From the NCBI GenBank assembly GCA_030533135.1, contig JAUNJR010000008.1, positions 1 through 34,421 of the forward strand: DNA of 34,421 nucleotides, given 5' to 3'. Below, one piece after another: positions 24,190 to 32,359 of this stretch. Position numbers and translations under genes: made by a program. Below the pieces are notes generated by a model. That model did not search any database. It was not told the DNA's origin and saw nothing but the letters and a program-made list of their open reading frames with translations. Numbering within the stretch: the first letter of the stretch is position 1; each line of letters starts with the position of its first letter. The stretch is from Coriobacteriales bacterium. GTDB taxonomy: Bacteria; Actinomycetota; Coriobacteriia; Coriobacteriales; Atopobiaceae.

Positions 24190-25765
24190 ACAGGAACCCA
24201 CCTCCTCCATTGGCCGTGAAGTCAAAGGCGTAGAGCACAAGCGCCGCCAGCACGCCATAGAGGCAGCACCGCAGCACCGGATGCCAGCCCAGGACCCGTG
24301 CGCGCACGTCGATGCCCTTTTCGGCATACCAGCTCACAATGAATACGACGACACAGGCTACGAGGGCGATGCGCGAAATGCCAAAGAGCTCAGCGCCTTC
24401 GATGCTGCACAGGGCGAGTGCCTGACGGAACGGAAGTGGCGCAAAGTTGAAGATCGTGGCGTGTAGGCAGATGAACGAGTCGGTCAGGCTGCTCACACAG
24501 TCGAAGTAGCGGCCCACGTTGACTATGCAGAACGTGCGCACCACCGCGAAGACGTGGAACCACACGGCATCATCGGAGATGCGCAGGCGCGTCTTCAGCG
24601 AGGAAAACGTAGGAGCCAGCAGATCGGAGACTGCCACGATGATGCCGTTATAGAGACCCCAGCCGACATAGTGCCAGTCAGCGCCATGCCAGATGCCAAC
24701 CATCAGAAAGACGAGGATATTGGCCACGCAGGCAGGAAGCGTTCGCCCAGCGTGGGTACCAAGATGCCCCTTGGCCCATTTGCCAAAGCTCTGCATGGGC
24801 TTGGTGAGCGCGATGGGATAGAAGATGTAGTCGCGCATCCATGAGCCAAGCGACATGTGCCACCTGCGCCAGAAGTCGGCCAGCGATACCGAGAAGTACG
24901 GCTGACGGAAGTTCTGCGCCATCTGAATGCCAAAGAGCTCAGAGACACCTTCGACGATGTCGATACCGCCAGAGAAGTCTGCGTACATCTGGATGGAGTA
25001 CAGCAGCACACCGTACAGCACGACCGATCCTGGGATGCCGGGCGTCACGTTGCCGAAGACCATGCCCACGTTGTGCGCAAGCACGTTTGCGATGGTCAGC
25101 TTCTTGAAGAGGCCATAGCCAAGGCGCAGCAACCCCTTGCGCATGCCATGCGCGTCTGCATAACGCGAGGCAAAGAGCTGTCCCGACAGATGGTCATACC
25201 GGCCAATGGGGCCCTGAATGATTTGCGGGAACCACGAAGCAAACAGAAGGAATCGCAAGTAGTTCTCTTCCGGTGGATACTTCGCGTTGTAGGCATCGAT
25301 CAAGTAGCCAATGCATTGGAACGTGTAGAACGAGATTCCCAGCGGCAGCAGGATTCCCAGACTCTTGGGGGATTCTGCGGCTCCGATGTTGAAGAGGATG
25401 ACGTTGAGGTATTTGAAAAAACCAAGGATGAGCAGAGGTAGGATCAAGGTGATCCAGAACGCGTGCCACCGGCGCTTCGTGAAGCGCTCCTTGATGGCCT
25501 TGCGCTCGGCACGGTCGCGTGTTGCCTTGCGCTCAGTCTTGGCCTGTGCGTCAAGCCTTGCCAGCCACTGCGCTCCCGCCCAGATATCTGCCGAGGTCAG
25601 GAGCAGCAGAAGAAGTGTCTGCCAGCTTCCTGCGCAGACGTAAAAAGCCAGGCTTGCTGCCAGCAGCACATACCACTGTGCCTGGGGGCGCCAGCGTCCC
25701 ACGGCATAGTAGACGCACAGTGCCGCGACAAGCAAAAGCATAAACTGTATCGAAAGCAGTTCCAT
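24176..25765 (-). CDS. MBOAT-family O-acyltransferase (DltB-like)
   Basis: A 529-residue multi-spanning membrane protein of the MBOAT family, which passes an acyl or aminoacyl group across the membrane to an outer polymer. Key parts are LLPLGISFYTFQCIGYLIDAY, read here around residues 160-180, FADFWRRWHMSLGSWMRDY-like sequence (ADFWRRWHMSLGSW in fact), and VGIWHGADWHYVGWG with the expected catalytic His360. The frame is open to 25882, but the ATG at 25765 begins the first hydrophobic helix as in relatives; its Shine-Dalgarno is weak. It is the first gene of the group MBOAT-SGNH-ligase on the minus strand. The ligase and carrier genes favour a DltB-like over an acetylation role. Confidence 0.9.
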   Translation of the reverse strand: MELLSIQFMLLLVAALCVYYAVGRWRPQAQWYVLLAASLAFYVCAGSWQTLLLLLLTSADIWAGAQWLARLDAQAKTERKATRDRAERKAIKERFTKRRWHAFWITLILPLLILGFFKYLNVILFNIGAAESPKSLGILLPLGISFYTFQCIGYLIDAYNAKYPPEENYLRFLLFASWFPQIIQGPIGRYDHLSGQLFASRYADAHGMRKGLLRLGYGLFKKLTIANVLAHNVGMVFGNVTPGIPGSVVLYGVLLYSIQMYADFSGGIDIVEGVSELFGIQMAQNFRQPYFSVSLADFWRRWHMSLGSWMRDYIFYPIALTKPMQSFGKWAKGHLGTHAGRTLPACVANILVFLMVGIWHGADWHYVGWGLYNGIIVAVSDLLAPTFSSLKTRLRISDDAVWFHVFAVVRTFCIVNVGRYFDCVSSLTDSFICLHATIFNFAPLPFRQALALCSIEGAELFGISRIALVACVVVFIVSWYAEKGIDVRARVLGWHPVLRCCLYGVLAALVLYAFDFTANGGGGFLYANF

Positions 25766-25938
25766 ATGAGACCAAAAACAGCAGATGAGAGTATGGGGGC
25801 TATAGAGACAATACCCAAGGATAACCCATTCGAAGTTGCCTTGATGGTCTGAGTGCGTAATTGCGCAGCTCCTCACAACCATCTCCCATAGTTATCGTCT
25901 ATAGTTGGCAAAATAGAGCTCTTCACGATACGAGGCAT

Positions 25939-28053
25939 ATGGTGTGGATTCAGTTTTTTATAGCTACGGCAGCCGCGACACTCGTGGTGATGTTGCCTGG
26001 GCTCGGTCTGCTCATGCTCCTTGGATCAGATCACATTGAGAGTTGTTGCCTGGCGCCATCTGTTTCTGTGGCACTAATTGCCGTCCTCTGCATCGCGTAT
26101 GGGGAACTTGGCTTATTTGCCAATTGGCAAACGGTTTTGCTACCACTTTGCATCATTTCGGTGCTTTTACTCGCAATCAGTCTGATACGTGTCCAGCGAT
26201 CGACCGGCATGCCCAAGCACGATGCGGGCAAAAGACGTGAGTCGCGTGTACTTCTACTCTATTTGATGGTCGCCTTTGCCGTTTCGGTGTGGTTCTTTGT
26301 GCGGACGCTCAACGGCCCGTCTTCCTTTAGCCAGGAACACGACAACCTTCATCACCTGCTGATAATCAAAGGATTCCTTGAGACGGGGGACTTATCTACG
26401 CTGCACGTGAATGCGTACGCGACAAAGGTAATGATGGGTGAGATGACACCGACAGCGACGGGCCAGTCATTCTATCCTTCAGCTTGGTATGACGTTGCAG
26501 CCTTGGTGGCGAGCCTCGTACGATGTGATGTGGCCATGGCTCAGAATGCAACGATCTTGGTGTTCCTTGCCTTGGTGGCTCCACTTTCTTCGTATGTGTT
26601 TCTATCCTGGCTCTTCTCTGAAAACCGTGTTGCCCTGCTTTCTGGCGCGGTACTGTCCTTAGCGTTTTCCGCCTTTCCTTGGCAGCTGCTCATCTTTGGG
26701 ACCCTTTATCCAAACTTCGGGGGGTACTGTCTCATTCTTGCTGCATCGTTTGCCTTCGTTCGCATGGTCGAATCAGAAAAAATACAACGAAAGGCAGCGT
26801 ATGCTCTCATCTTCTTGTTGAGCGGTGTTGCGTTGGGGTTCATGCACCCAAACGCTGTTTTTTCAACAGCCATCCTGCTGTTTCCGTACTGCCTCTTTAC
26901 GGTGCACAAAGCTGCAGCATTGCATGCTGGCACAAAAGCAGAGAGTCCCGCAAAGCGGTGGATTCCTACGGCGCTCTTTGCCGCATTGTTTGTCGTGGTG
27001 TGGGTAGTTCTGTACAAAGCGCCTGCCCTGCAACGTGTCGTTACCTTTAATTGGCCCCCGTTCTCGTCGATTCGTGGCCAGCTGCTTAATGTCATATTGC
27101 TTGCGTTTAAAACGGGCCATGCTCAGCCATTGCTCAGTATCCTCGTTTTGATGGGGCTCATCTCTTGCGTTCATACGAAGCGTTTTAGCTGGTTGTCGCT
27201 TTCATACTCCCTGTCGTTCGTGATTTGTTTCTACAACGGAATCGCGGCAAATAGTCTGCGAAATCTTCTTTCGGGCTTTTGGTACAACGATCAATATCGT
27301 ATTGCCGCAACCATGGCTCTCGTTTGCCTGCCGCTGGCATGTCTGGGGTCATCGTTGCTCTGGGATGTGGTTCAGCGCATTGGCCGTGCTCTTGCCTACC
27401 TTGAAGAAAACGCTTCATGGGGCATGCGTGGCATTGCATCATTCCTTATCATGCTTTCAGTTTGCCTCTATCTTCCGACCCTGCAGCTACCTGATGGTCG
27501 TTGGTATGAGACAGCTTTTGGTGCCATCGAAGACTCGCTGCGTAAGGTCAACGACATGACGAGCATCATGGCGCCTGAAGAGTATGAATTCATGGCAGAA
27601 GTCGCCCAAACAGTCGAGCAGGGTGCTCTTATCATCAACCAACCGCACGACGGTAGCGTTTTCGGACATATTGTCTACGATTTGAATCTCTACTACCTGC
27701 TTACCAGTACACCTTCGGTTGGCTATGAAACATTTGAGAGCCGCATGGTTCGTACAGGGCTCAACAAATACGCTACGAGTTTCATTGTGCATGACACAGT
27801 GAATTCGCTTGACGCTGACTATGTGTTGCTGCTCGACCTGGATGGCAAGCGTTCTGACGACAGATACTGGTATGGTCACTATTACGAGAATGACTGGGTG
27901 GGTATTAACGCGGTTACGGATGACACGCCTGGCTTCGAGGTGGTCTTGAGCCGTGGAGACATGAGGCTTTACCGCGTTGTCCGTTACAATACAGCGGAGA
28001 ACACCCCTACGCTCCACTTGAATACCGAGGGGGAGAGGACACATGACACTTAA
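25939..28053 (+). CDS. Large multi-spanning membrane protein (DUF6541-like)
   Basis: A 704-residue protein with about 13 hydrophobic segments up to residue 540, then a soluble C-terminal domain of about 160 residues. The start, with WIQFFIATAAATLVVMLPGLGLL, read around residues 3-25, and the early PG-LGLL turn resemble the actinobacterial DUF6541 family. The layout recalls GT-C glycosyltransferases: an acidic loop SFSQEHDNLHHL lies after the third or fourth helix. It may add a lipid-linked sugar on the outer face. The frame is open to 25861 (TTG), but GAGG just before the ATG at 25939 (or GTG at 25942) supports the shorter form. The gene looks richer in A+T than its neighbours and overlaps the next gene by 11 bases. 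Confidence 0.7.
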   Translation: MVWIQFFIATAAATLVVMLPGLGLLMLLGSDHIESCCLAPSVSVALIAVLCIAYGELGLFANWQTVLLPLCIISVLLLAISLIRVQRSTGMPKHDAGKRRESRVLLLYLMVAFAVSVWFFVRTLNGPSSFSQEHDNLHHLLIIKGFLETGDLSTLHVNAYATKVMMGEMTPTATGQSFYPSAWYDVAALVASLVRCDVAMAQNATILVFLALVAPLSSYVFLSWLFSENRVALLSGAVLSLAFSAFPWQLLIFGTLYPNFGGYCLILAASFAFVRMVESEKIQRKAAYALIFLLSGVALGFMHPNAVFSTAILLFPYCLFTVHKAAALHAGTKAESPAKRWIPTALFAALFVVVWVVLYKAPALQRVVTFNWPPFSSIRGQLLNVILLAFKTGHAQPLLSILVLMGLISCVHTKRFSWLSLSYSLSFVICFYNGIAANSLRNLLSGFWYNDQYRIAATMALVCLPLACLGSSLLWDVVQRIGRALAYLEENASWGMRGIASFLIMLSVCLYLPTLQLPDGRWYETAFGAIEDSLRKVNDMTSIMAPEEYEFMAEVAQTVEQGALIINQPHDGSVFGHIVYDLNLYYLLTSTPSVGYETFESRMVRTGLNKYATSFIVHDTVNSLDADYVLLLDLDGKRSDDRYWYGHYYENDWVGINAVTDDTPGFEVVLSRGDMRLYRVVRYNTAENTPTLHLNTEGERTHDT

Positions 28054-29053
28054 AGAAAAGCTGTTTGGCGCCATGGTTGGCAATCGGGTTGGCCATGCGC
28101 TGATTGCCGCCAACCGCGACTTCCATGCCCCTCGCTCTAACGAGCGCCAACTTAATCACGAGTATTCCTTCACGGATCGCAGTACCGGGTCAGACAAGCT
28201 GTGCGTCATCCTCGCGGGCTATAAGCCTGAGCTTTGGGACGTCGTCTTTGGGCGCATCGCCGCGTTTATTCCGCAGGGCATCGATGTCTGCATCATGACG
28301 AGCGGCCTTGTCAACGAGCGCCTTCAGGCCATCGCACAAGAGCACGGCTGGTCGTACCTCTCGACGTCTGACAACCATCTGTGTCTTGTGCAGAACATCG
28401 CCATCGACTGCCATCCTCATGCCCAGTGGATCTACAAGCTTGACGAGGACATGTTTGTCACCCAGGGCTTCTTTGAGAAGATGCTCGAAACCTATGAGCA
28501 TGTCCAGAATGAGACCATGTATGAGCCCGCCTTCGTGGCACCGCTCATTAACGTCAATTGCTATGGACACCTGCGCCTGCTTGATAAGTGCGGCCTGCTG
28601 GACGACTTCCGCGCGACGGGCTTGACCAACATGAAGCTGACCGACGGCCTGCATCATAGCGTCGAAGTGCTGAAGGACCCCCGCGTAGCCCGCTATCTCT
28701 GGGGTGAGACTCAGCCGGTGCTGGCGGACATCGACGCACTAACGGAGCGGTTCTCGGCAGAGCCCCTCTCGTTCAGCATCTGTCCGACGCGCTTCAGCAT
28801 TGGTGCCATTCTCTTTACCCGCGCAGCGTGGGAGGAGTTTGGCCACTTCCCGCTGACCTTTGTGGGCGGTCCCTATGGACTGGGTGACGACGAGGAGCAT
28901 ATCTGTCATTACGCTACCTTCACGGGCCGCGTGATGGTCGTGAACGAGAACGTGGTCGTGGGTCATCTGGGCTACGGTGGCCCTCAAACGGCCGAGATGA
29001 CCCAGTATTTCATGGACCATACGGCCCAGTTCGAGCTGCCTACGGAGCATTGA
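28043..29053 (+). CDS. Probable GT-A type glycosyltransferase of unrecognised family
   Basis: A 336-residue soluble protein. It has a Rossmann-like opening (LCVILAGYKPELWDVVFG at about 53-70) and KLDEDMFVTQGFFEKML near 132-148, which looks like the DxD metal site of GT-A enzymes. A later GGPYGLGDDEEHICHYA region resembles the acceptor-side acidic motif ED/DD of inverting enzymes. There is no signal peptide or membrane helix. The gene overlaps the previous one by 11 bases and is followed after 6-15 bases by the next, so the three form an operon. GAGAGGA precedes the ATG. I do not recognise the exact family, and other nucleotide-sugar enzymes are possible. Confidence 0.6.
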   Translation: MTLKEKLFGAMVGNRVGHALIAANRDFHAPRSNERQLNHEYSFTDRSTGSDKLCVILAGYKPELWDVVFGRIAAFIPQGIDVCIMTSGLVNERLQAIAQEHGWSYLSTSDNHLCLVQNIAIDCHPHAQWIYKLDEDMFVTQGFFEKMLETYEHVQNETMYEPAFVAPLINVNCYGHLRLLDKCGLLDDFRATGLTNMKLTDGLHHSVEVLKDPRVARYLWGETQPVLADIDALTERFSAEPLSFSICPTRFSIGAILFTRAAWEEFGHFPLTFVGGPYGLGDDEEHICHYATFTGRVMVVNENVVVGHLGYGGPQTAEMTQYFMDHTAQFELPTEH

Positions 29054-29068
29054 AGAGAGGTGCCTGAC

Positions 29069-30964
29069 GTGGCGACGCAACCAACCGTCAAGATCATAGT
29101 CTCGTGCCACAAGGAGTTTCCCATCCCATCGTCTGATGTGTACCTGCCTGTTCAGGTGGGTGCCGTAAATGCTGCGCACGTGCTGCCAGGTATGCAGCCA
29201 GACAACGAGGGTGAGAACATTTCCGATCGCAACTTCACGTTCTGCGAGCTCTCTGCCCAGTATTGGGCGTGGAAGCATCTTGATGCGGACTATGTTGGGC
29301 AATGCCATTACCGGCGCTATTTCTGCTTTGGCGATGCTGCGGGCGAGACCGACGACCATGCGCAGGTCGTGGTTCCGCAGCTGAGCGAGGACACGGCACA
29401 TAAGCTGGGACTCGACGACGGCGACCATATTCGCCAGGAGGTCCTGAAGGCCGACATCACGACGGCCCATTGGTGGGACGTTCGTGGCGTCAAGACGCCT
29501 CGTGGGGCAAGTCGCGACGTTGCGGAGCACATGATTTCCTACGGCATCTACTCAGAAGCCGATCTTGCGCTGCTCAAGGAGATTGTGCGCGAACGCCAGC
29601 CAGAGTACCTCGAGGACTTGGAGGCTTACCTTTCTGGTGACAAGTACCTGGGGTACAACTGCTTCGTGATGAGGCGGAAGGCCTTTGACGCGCTCTGCTC
29701 GTTCGAGTTTGACGTGCTTCTGGAGTTTGACCACCGCACCTCCTACGAGGGTAGGACGCGCAACCAGCGTCGAATTTGTGGCTACATGGGCGAGGTCCTG
29801 TACAGTGTGTTCATTCGGCGCGTGACCCGCATGGGAACGTTCACCATTCAGGAGCGCCCGCTCGTGTTCTTTGATGCCGTGACGCCATGCCTGAAGGTCG
29901 AAGACGCGCGGACAAGTGTGAGCCAGCCTCCAGTGCAGCTGGTTTGGAATGCCACGGGGCTCTTCTTCCCGGATAACTGGACGCCCGAGCAACGCGAGAC
30001 CATGAGTTACGTGCTGCCAGCATCGCTGGCCGTCAGCATGAGGAGCCTCTTCGAGCACGTGAACGCCGATCGAACGTATCGCGTCTCGCTCATCGTGCGT
30101 CCCAACTTCCTCTTCGCCCGCTTCTGGAACGCCATCGGTCCCGTACCCAAGAACGTGAAGATCGAGCTGACCACGTGGGTTCCCGCTGGATCATCTGCCC
30201 TTGGTGAGCTGGGTCAGGATGTCGTGCTCGACAACCTGCCAGTGTTGCTGCCGTATATCTTCCCGGATGTCGACGCCAAACTGGTGTGGGTCGACGGTCT
30301 GGTCGTGTTCCAAGACGACCCGGCAACGTTGGTGTCTGCCTGCAGCGACGGTCTGGGTATTGTGGCTACTGAGGGCATTCGCCTGCAGAAGGAGCTCTGG
30401 CGCCCCGGCTCGTTTGGTGACGTTGACCGCTCATGGATTGCGGCAATAGAGCGCTACGCTGACTCGCGTCTGGCTGTGGTCGACTTGGCTGGTGCCCGGA
30501 AGCGCTGGACGCTGGATCAGGTGCTCGAGGTCATGGGTCGTCCGGGCTTTAGCCAGTTCCAATGGGGGCCACGCGCGGAGTCGTTCACCTGTGACGTAGT
30601 GCTGTCGGTGCTCGGTGCCGCGACGCTTCCGTATGCGCTGGCATACCCGTCGCTGCACATCGAAGACACGCAGCATTGGGGCAGTGCCGAGGCTGTGACG
30701 GCGTGGGAACGCGCGGAGAAGACGGGCGCCATCCTCATCGAGGACTGTCCGGTGCCCTCAACCAACGTCGACTTCAGCTACAACGAGGCATGGTGGGAGG
30801 TCGCGCGCACCACGCGCGGCTACGAGAACCTTCTCATGCATGCAAGTAGCGACTTCGCCATTGCCACGCAGGTCCGCCTGCGCGACAAGCTGCTCCCCAA
30901 GGGCTCCAAGCGTCGCCAACTTGCTGGTCGCGTCTTGCGGATTGTCAAGGACACGTTGCGATAA
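29069..30964 (+). CDS. DUF4422 glycosyltransferase domain fused to a GT8-like domain
   Basis: A 631-residue protein with two halves. The N-terminal part (about 5-235) matches DUF4422, a predicted glycosyltransferase family: KIIVSCHKEF, then DNEGENISDRNFTFCELSAQ in its early part, with WAWKHLDADYVGQCHYRRYF next. The C-terminal half (about 335-600) resembles GT8: KLVWVDGLVVFQDDPATL at the donor site, VVDLAGARKRWTLDQ, and a final SFNVDFSYNEAWW-like end (read NVDFSYNEAWW). The GT8 DxD is not intact, reading VDGL. The frame is open from a GTG at 29060, but GAGAGG sits against that codon, while the GTG at 29069 has 8-base spacing and is preferred. It is the last gene of a three-gene operon. Sugars are unknown. 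Confidence 0.78.
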   Translation: MATQPTVKIIVSCHKEFPIPSSDVYLPVQVGAVNAAHVLPGMQPDNEGENISDRNFTFCELSAQYWAWKHLDADYVGQCHYRRYFCFGDAAGETDDHAQVVVPQLSEDTAHKLGLDDGDHIRQEVLKADITTAHWWDVRGVKTPRGASRDVAEHMISYGIYSEADLALLKEIVRERQPEYLEDLEAYLSGDKYLGYNCFVMRRKAFDALCSFEFDVLLEFDHRTSYEGRTRNQRRICGYMGEVLYSVFIRRVTRMGTFTIQERPLVFFDAVTPCLKVEDARTSVSQPPVQLVWNATGLFFPDNWTPEQRETMSYVLPASLAVSMRSLFEHVNADRTYRVSLIVRPNFLFARFWNAIGPVPKNVKIELTTWVPAGSSALGELGQDVVLDNLPVLLPYIFPDVDAKLVWVDGLVVFQDDPATLVSACSDGLGIVATEGIRLQKELWRPGSFGDVDRSWIAAIERYADSRLAVVDLAGARKRWTLDQVLEVMGRPGFSQFQWGPRAESFTCDVVLSVLGAATLPYALAYPSLHIEDTQHWGSAEAVTAWERAEKTGAILIEDCPVPSTNVDFSYNEAWWEVARTTRGYENLLMHASSDFAIATQVRLRDKLLPKGSKRRQLAGRVLRIVKDTLR

Positions 30965-30978
30965 GTACTTTTTCTTAC

Positions 30979-30988
30979 GGTCGCGACC
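30979..30988. promoter_or_regulatory. 10-bp palindrome upstream of tyrS
   Basis: GGTCGCGACC is a perfect palindrome 97 bases before the tyrS start. A weak -10-like TATACC lies at 31004-31009, which would put the palindrome at the -35 position. It could be an operator or chance in G+C-rich DNA. Confidence 0.3.
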
Positions 30989-31084
30989 TTCCTGCGCTAT
31001 TCTTATACCTTGTGCGACTGGGCATCCGCCCTCGCATATGAAATCCTATGGGTCTTGAGGCCCCAACCGTTGGAGGTAAGTTCG

Positions 31085-32305
31085 TTGCTGCCAGTCGAAG
31101 AACAGCTGAAGGTCATCACGTCCGGCACCATGCAGATCGTGCCGCTGGACGAGCTCAAGAAGAAGCTTGAGAAGGGTGTGCCCCTCAACATCAAGCTGGG
31201 CGTGGATCCTACCTCGCCCGACCTGCACCTCGGCCATGCCGTGCCGCTGCGCAAGATGCGCCAGTTCCAGGACCTCGGCCATCATGTGACGCTCATCATC
31301 GGCAACGGCACCGCTCTCATCGGCGACCCGTCCGGCCGTGACTCCACTCGCCCGCCCCTCACCGAAGAGCAGGTCGAGTCCAACGCCAAGACCTACGTCG
31401 AGCAGGCCATCAAGGTGCTGGACCCGGAGAAGACCACCATCGTGCACAACGGTGACTGGCTGAAGCCGCTCGACCTGCAGAAGATGCTGCACCTCATGTC
31501 GCAGTTCAACGTGGCGCGCATCCTCGAGCGCGAGGACTTCCACAACCGCTACGAGAACCAGCAGTCCATCGCCCTGCACGAGTTCATCTACCCCGTGCTG
31601 CAGGCGTATGACTCGGTGGTCATCAATGCTGACCTTGAGATGGGCGGCAACGACCAGATCTTCAACCTGCTCGCCGGCCGCGACCTGATGCGCGCCGAGG
31701 GCATGGAGCCCCAGGTGGCGCTTACCGTGCCCCTGCTGGTGGGTCTGGACGGCCACAAGAAGATGTCCAAGAGCTACGGCAACTACGTGGGCCTCACCGA
31801 CGAGCCCAACGACATGTTCGGCAAGCTCATGAGCATCGCCGACGAGATTGTCCCCCTGTACTTCCGCCTGTGCTCCACCCTCACCATCGACGAGATCGAT
31901 GCCATCGAGGCAGAGTTCAAGGCTGGCACGGCTGACCCGTATGCCCGCAAGCGCCAGCTTGCCCGCAACATCGTCGATCTCTATCACGGCGCCGGCGAGG
32001 GCCAGAAGGCTCAGGATGCCTTTGACGCACAGTTCAAGAAGGGCGAGATGCCCGAGGACACTCCCGAGTTCGAGGCATCCGCTGTCGTCGAGCTCAATGA
32101 CGAAGGCCTCATCTATCTGCCTAAGCTGTTGGTTTCCGTGGGCATCGCCAAGACTGCCGGTGAGGCGCGTCGTCTGATTGACGGCGGTGGCGTCAAGGTT
32201 GCCGGCAAGGCGCTCACTCCCAAGGTGTACAACGTCGATCCCGCCCCGTTTGTGGCAGGCGTGGCGCTGCAGGCCGGCAAGAAGCGCTGGGCCAAGCTGG
32301 TCTAA
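31085..32305 (+). CDS. tyrS: Tyrosyl-tRNA synthetase
   Basis: A 406-residue class I aminoacyl-tRNA synthetase that charges tRNA-Tyr in the cytoplasm. The HIGH motif is HLGH at 48-51, inside KLGVDPTSPDLHLGHAV, and KMSKS is at 226-230. An S4 RNA-binding domain fills the end (about 340-406, with ARRLIDGGGVKVAGK). The length and the KMSKS form agree with the TyrRS type common in many bacteria. The frame is open from a TTG at 31010, but the TTG at 31085 has GGAGGT with 7-base spacing and is taken as the start. No T-box leader features (no GGUGG-type antiterminator bulge) are seen upstream. The repeat-tailed MBL gene follows after 54 bases. Confidence 0.96.
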   Translation: MLPVEEQLKVITSGTMQIVPLDELKKKLEKGVPLNIKLGVDPTSPDLHLGHAVPLRKMRQFQDLGHHVTLIIGNGTALIGDPSGRDSTRPPLTEEQVESNAKTYVEQAIKVLDPEKTTIVHNGDWLKPLDLQKMLHLMSQFNVARILEREDFHNRYENQQSIALHEFIYPVLQAYDSVVINADLEMGGNDQIFNLLAGRDLMRAEGMEPQVALTVPLLVGLDGHKKMSKSYGNYVGLTDEPNDMFGKLMSIADEIVPLYFRLCSTLTIDEIDAIEAEFKAGTADPYARKRQLARNIVDLYHGAGEGQKAQDAFDAQFKKGEMPEDTPEFEASAVVELNDEGLIYLPKLLVSVGIAKTAGEARRLIDGGGVKVAGKALTPKVYNVDPAPFVAGVALQAGKKRWAKLV

Positions 32306-32359
32306 CCCCAAGGGGTTGATGACAACACAGTGGCTTGTCGGTCAGTTACAAGGATTGTC

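Noticed and set aside
24176-25765. Alginate O-acetyltransferase (AlgI) role for the MBOAT protein
   Set aside because: The nearby adenylating ligase and carrier protein fit a Dlt-like role better, though acetylation is not excluded by sequence alone.
30965-31084. T-box leader for tyrS
   Set aside because: The gap is short and no T-box sequence, specifier loop or terminator/antiterminator pair could be seen.
31046-32311. 421-codon open frame on the minus strand across tyrS
   Set aside because: It lies antisense to a clear tyrosyl-tRNA synthetase. Long antisense frames are expected in G+C-rich genes, and its translation shows no family motif.
32304-32317. AACCCC/GGGGTT inverted repeat as terminator after tyrS
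   Set aside because: The arms are 6 bp with only two bases between, too tight for a stable terminator loop, and there is no T-run.
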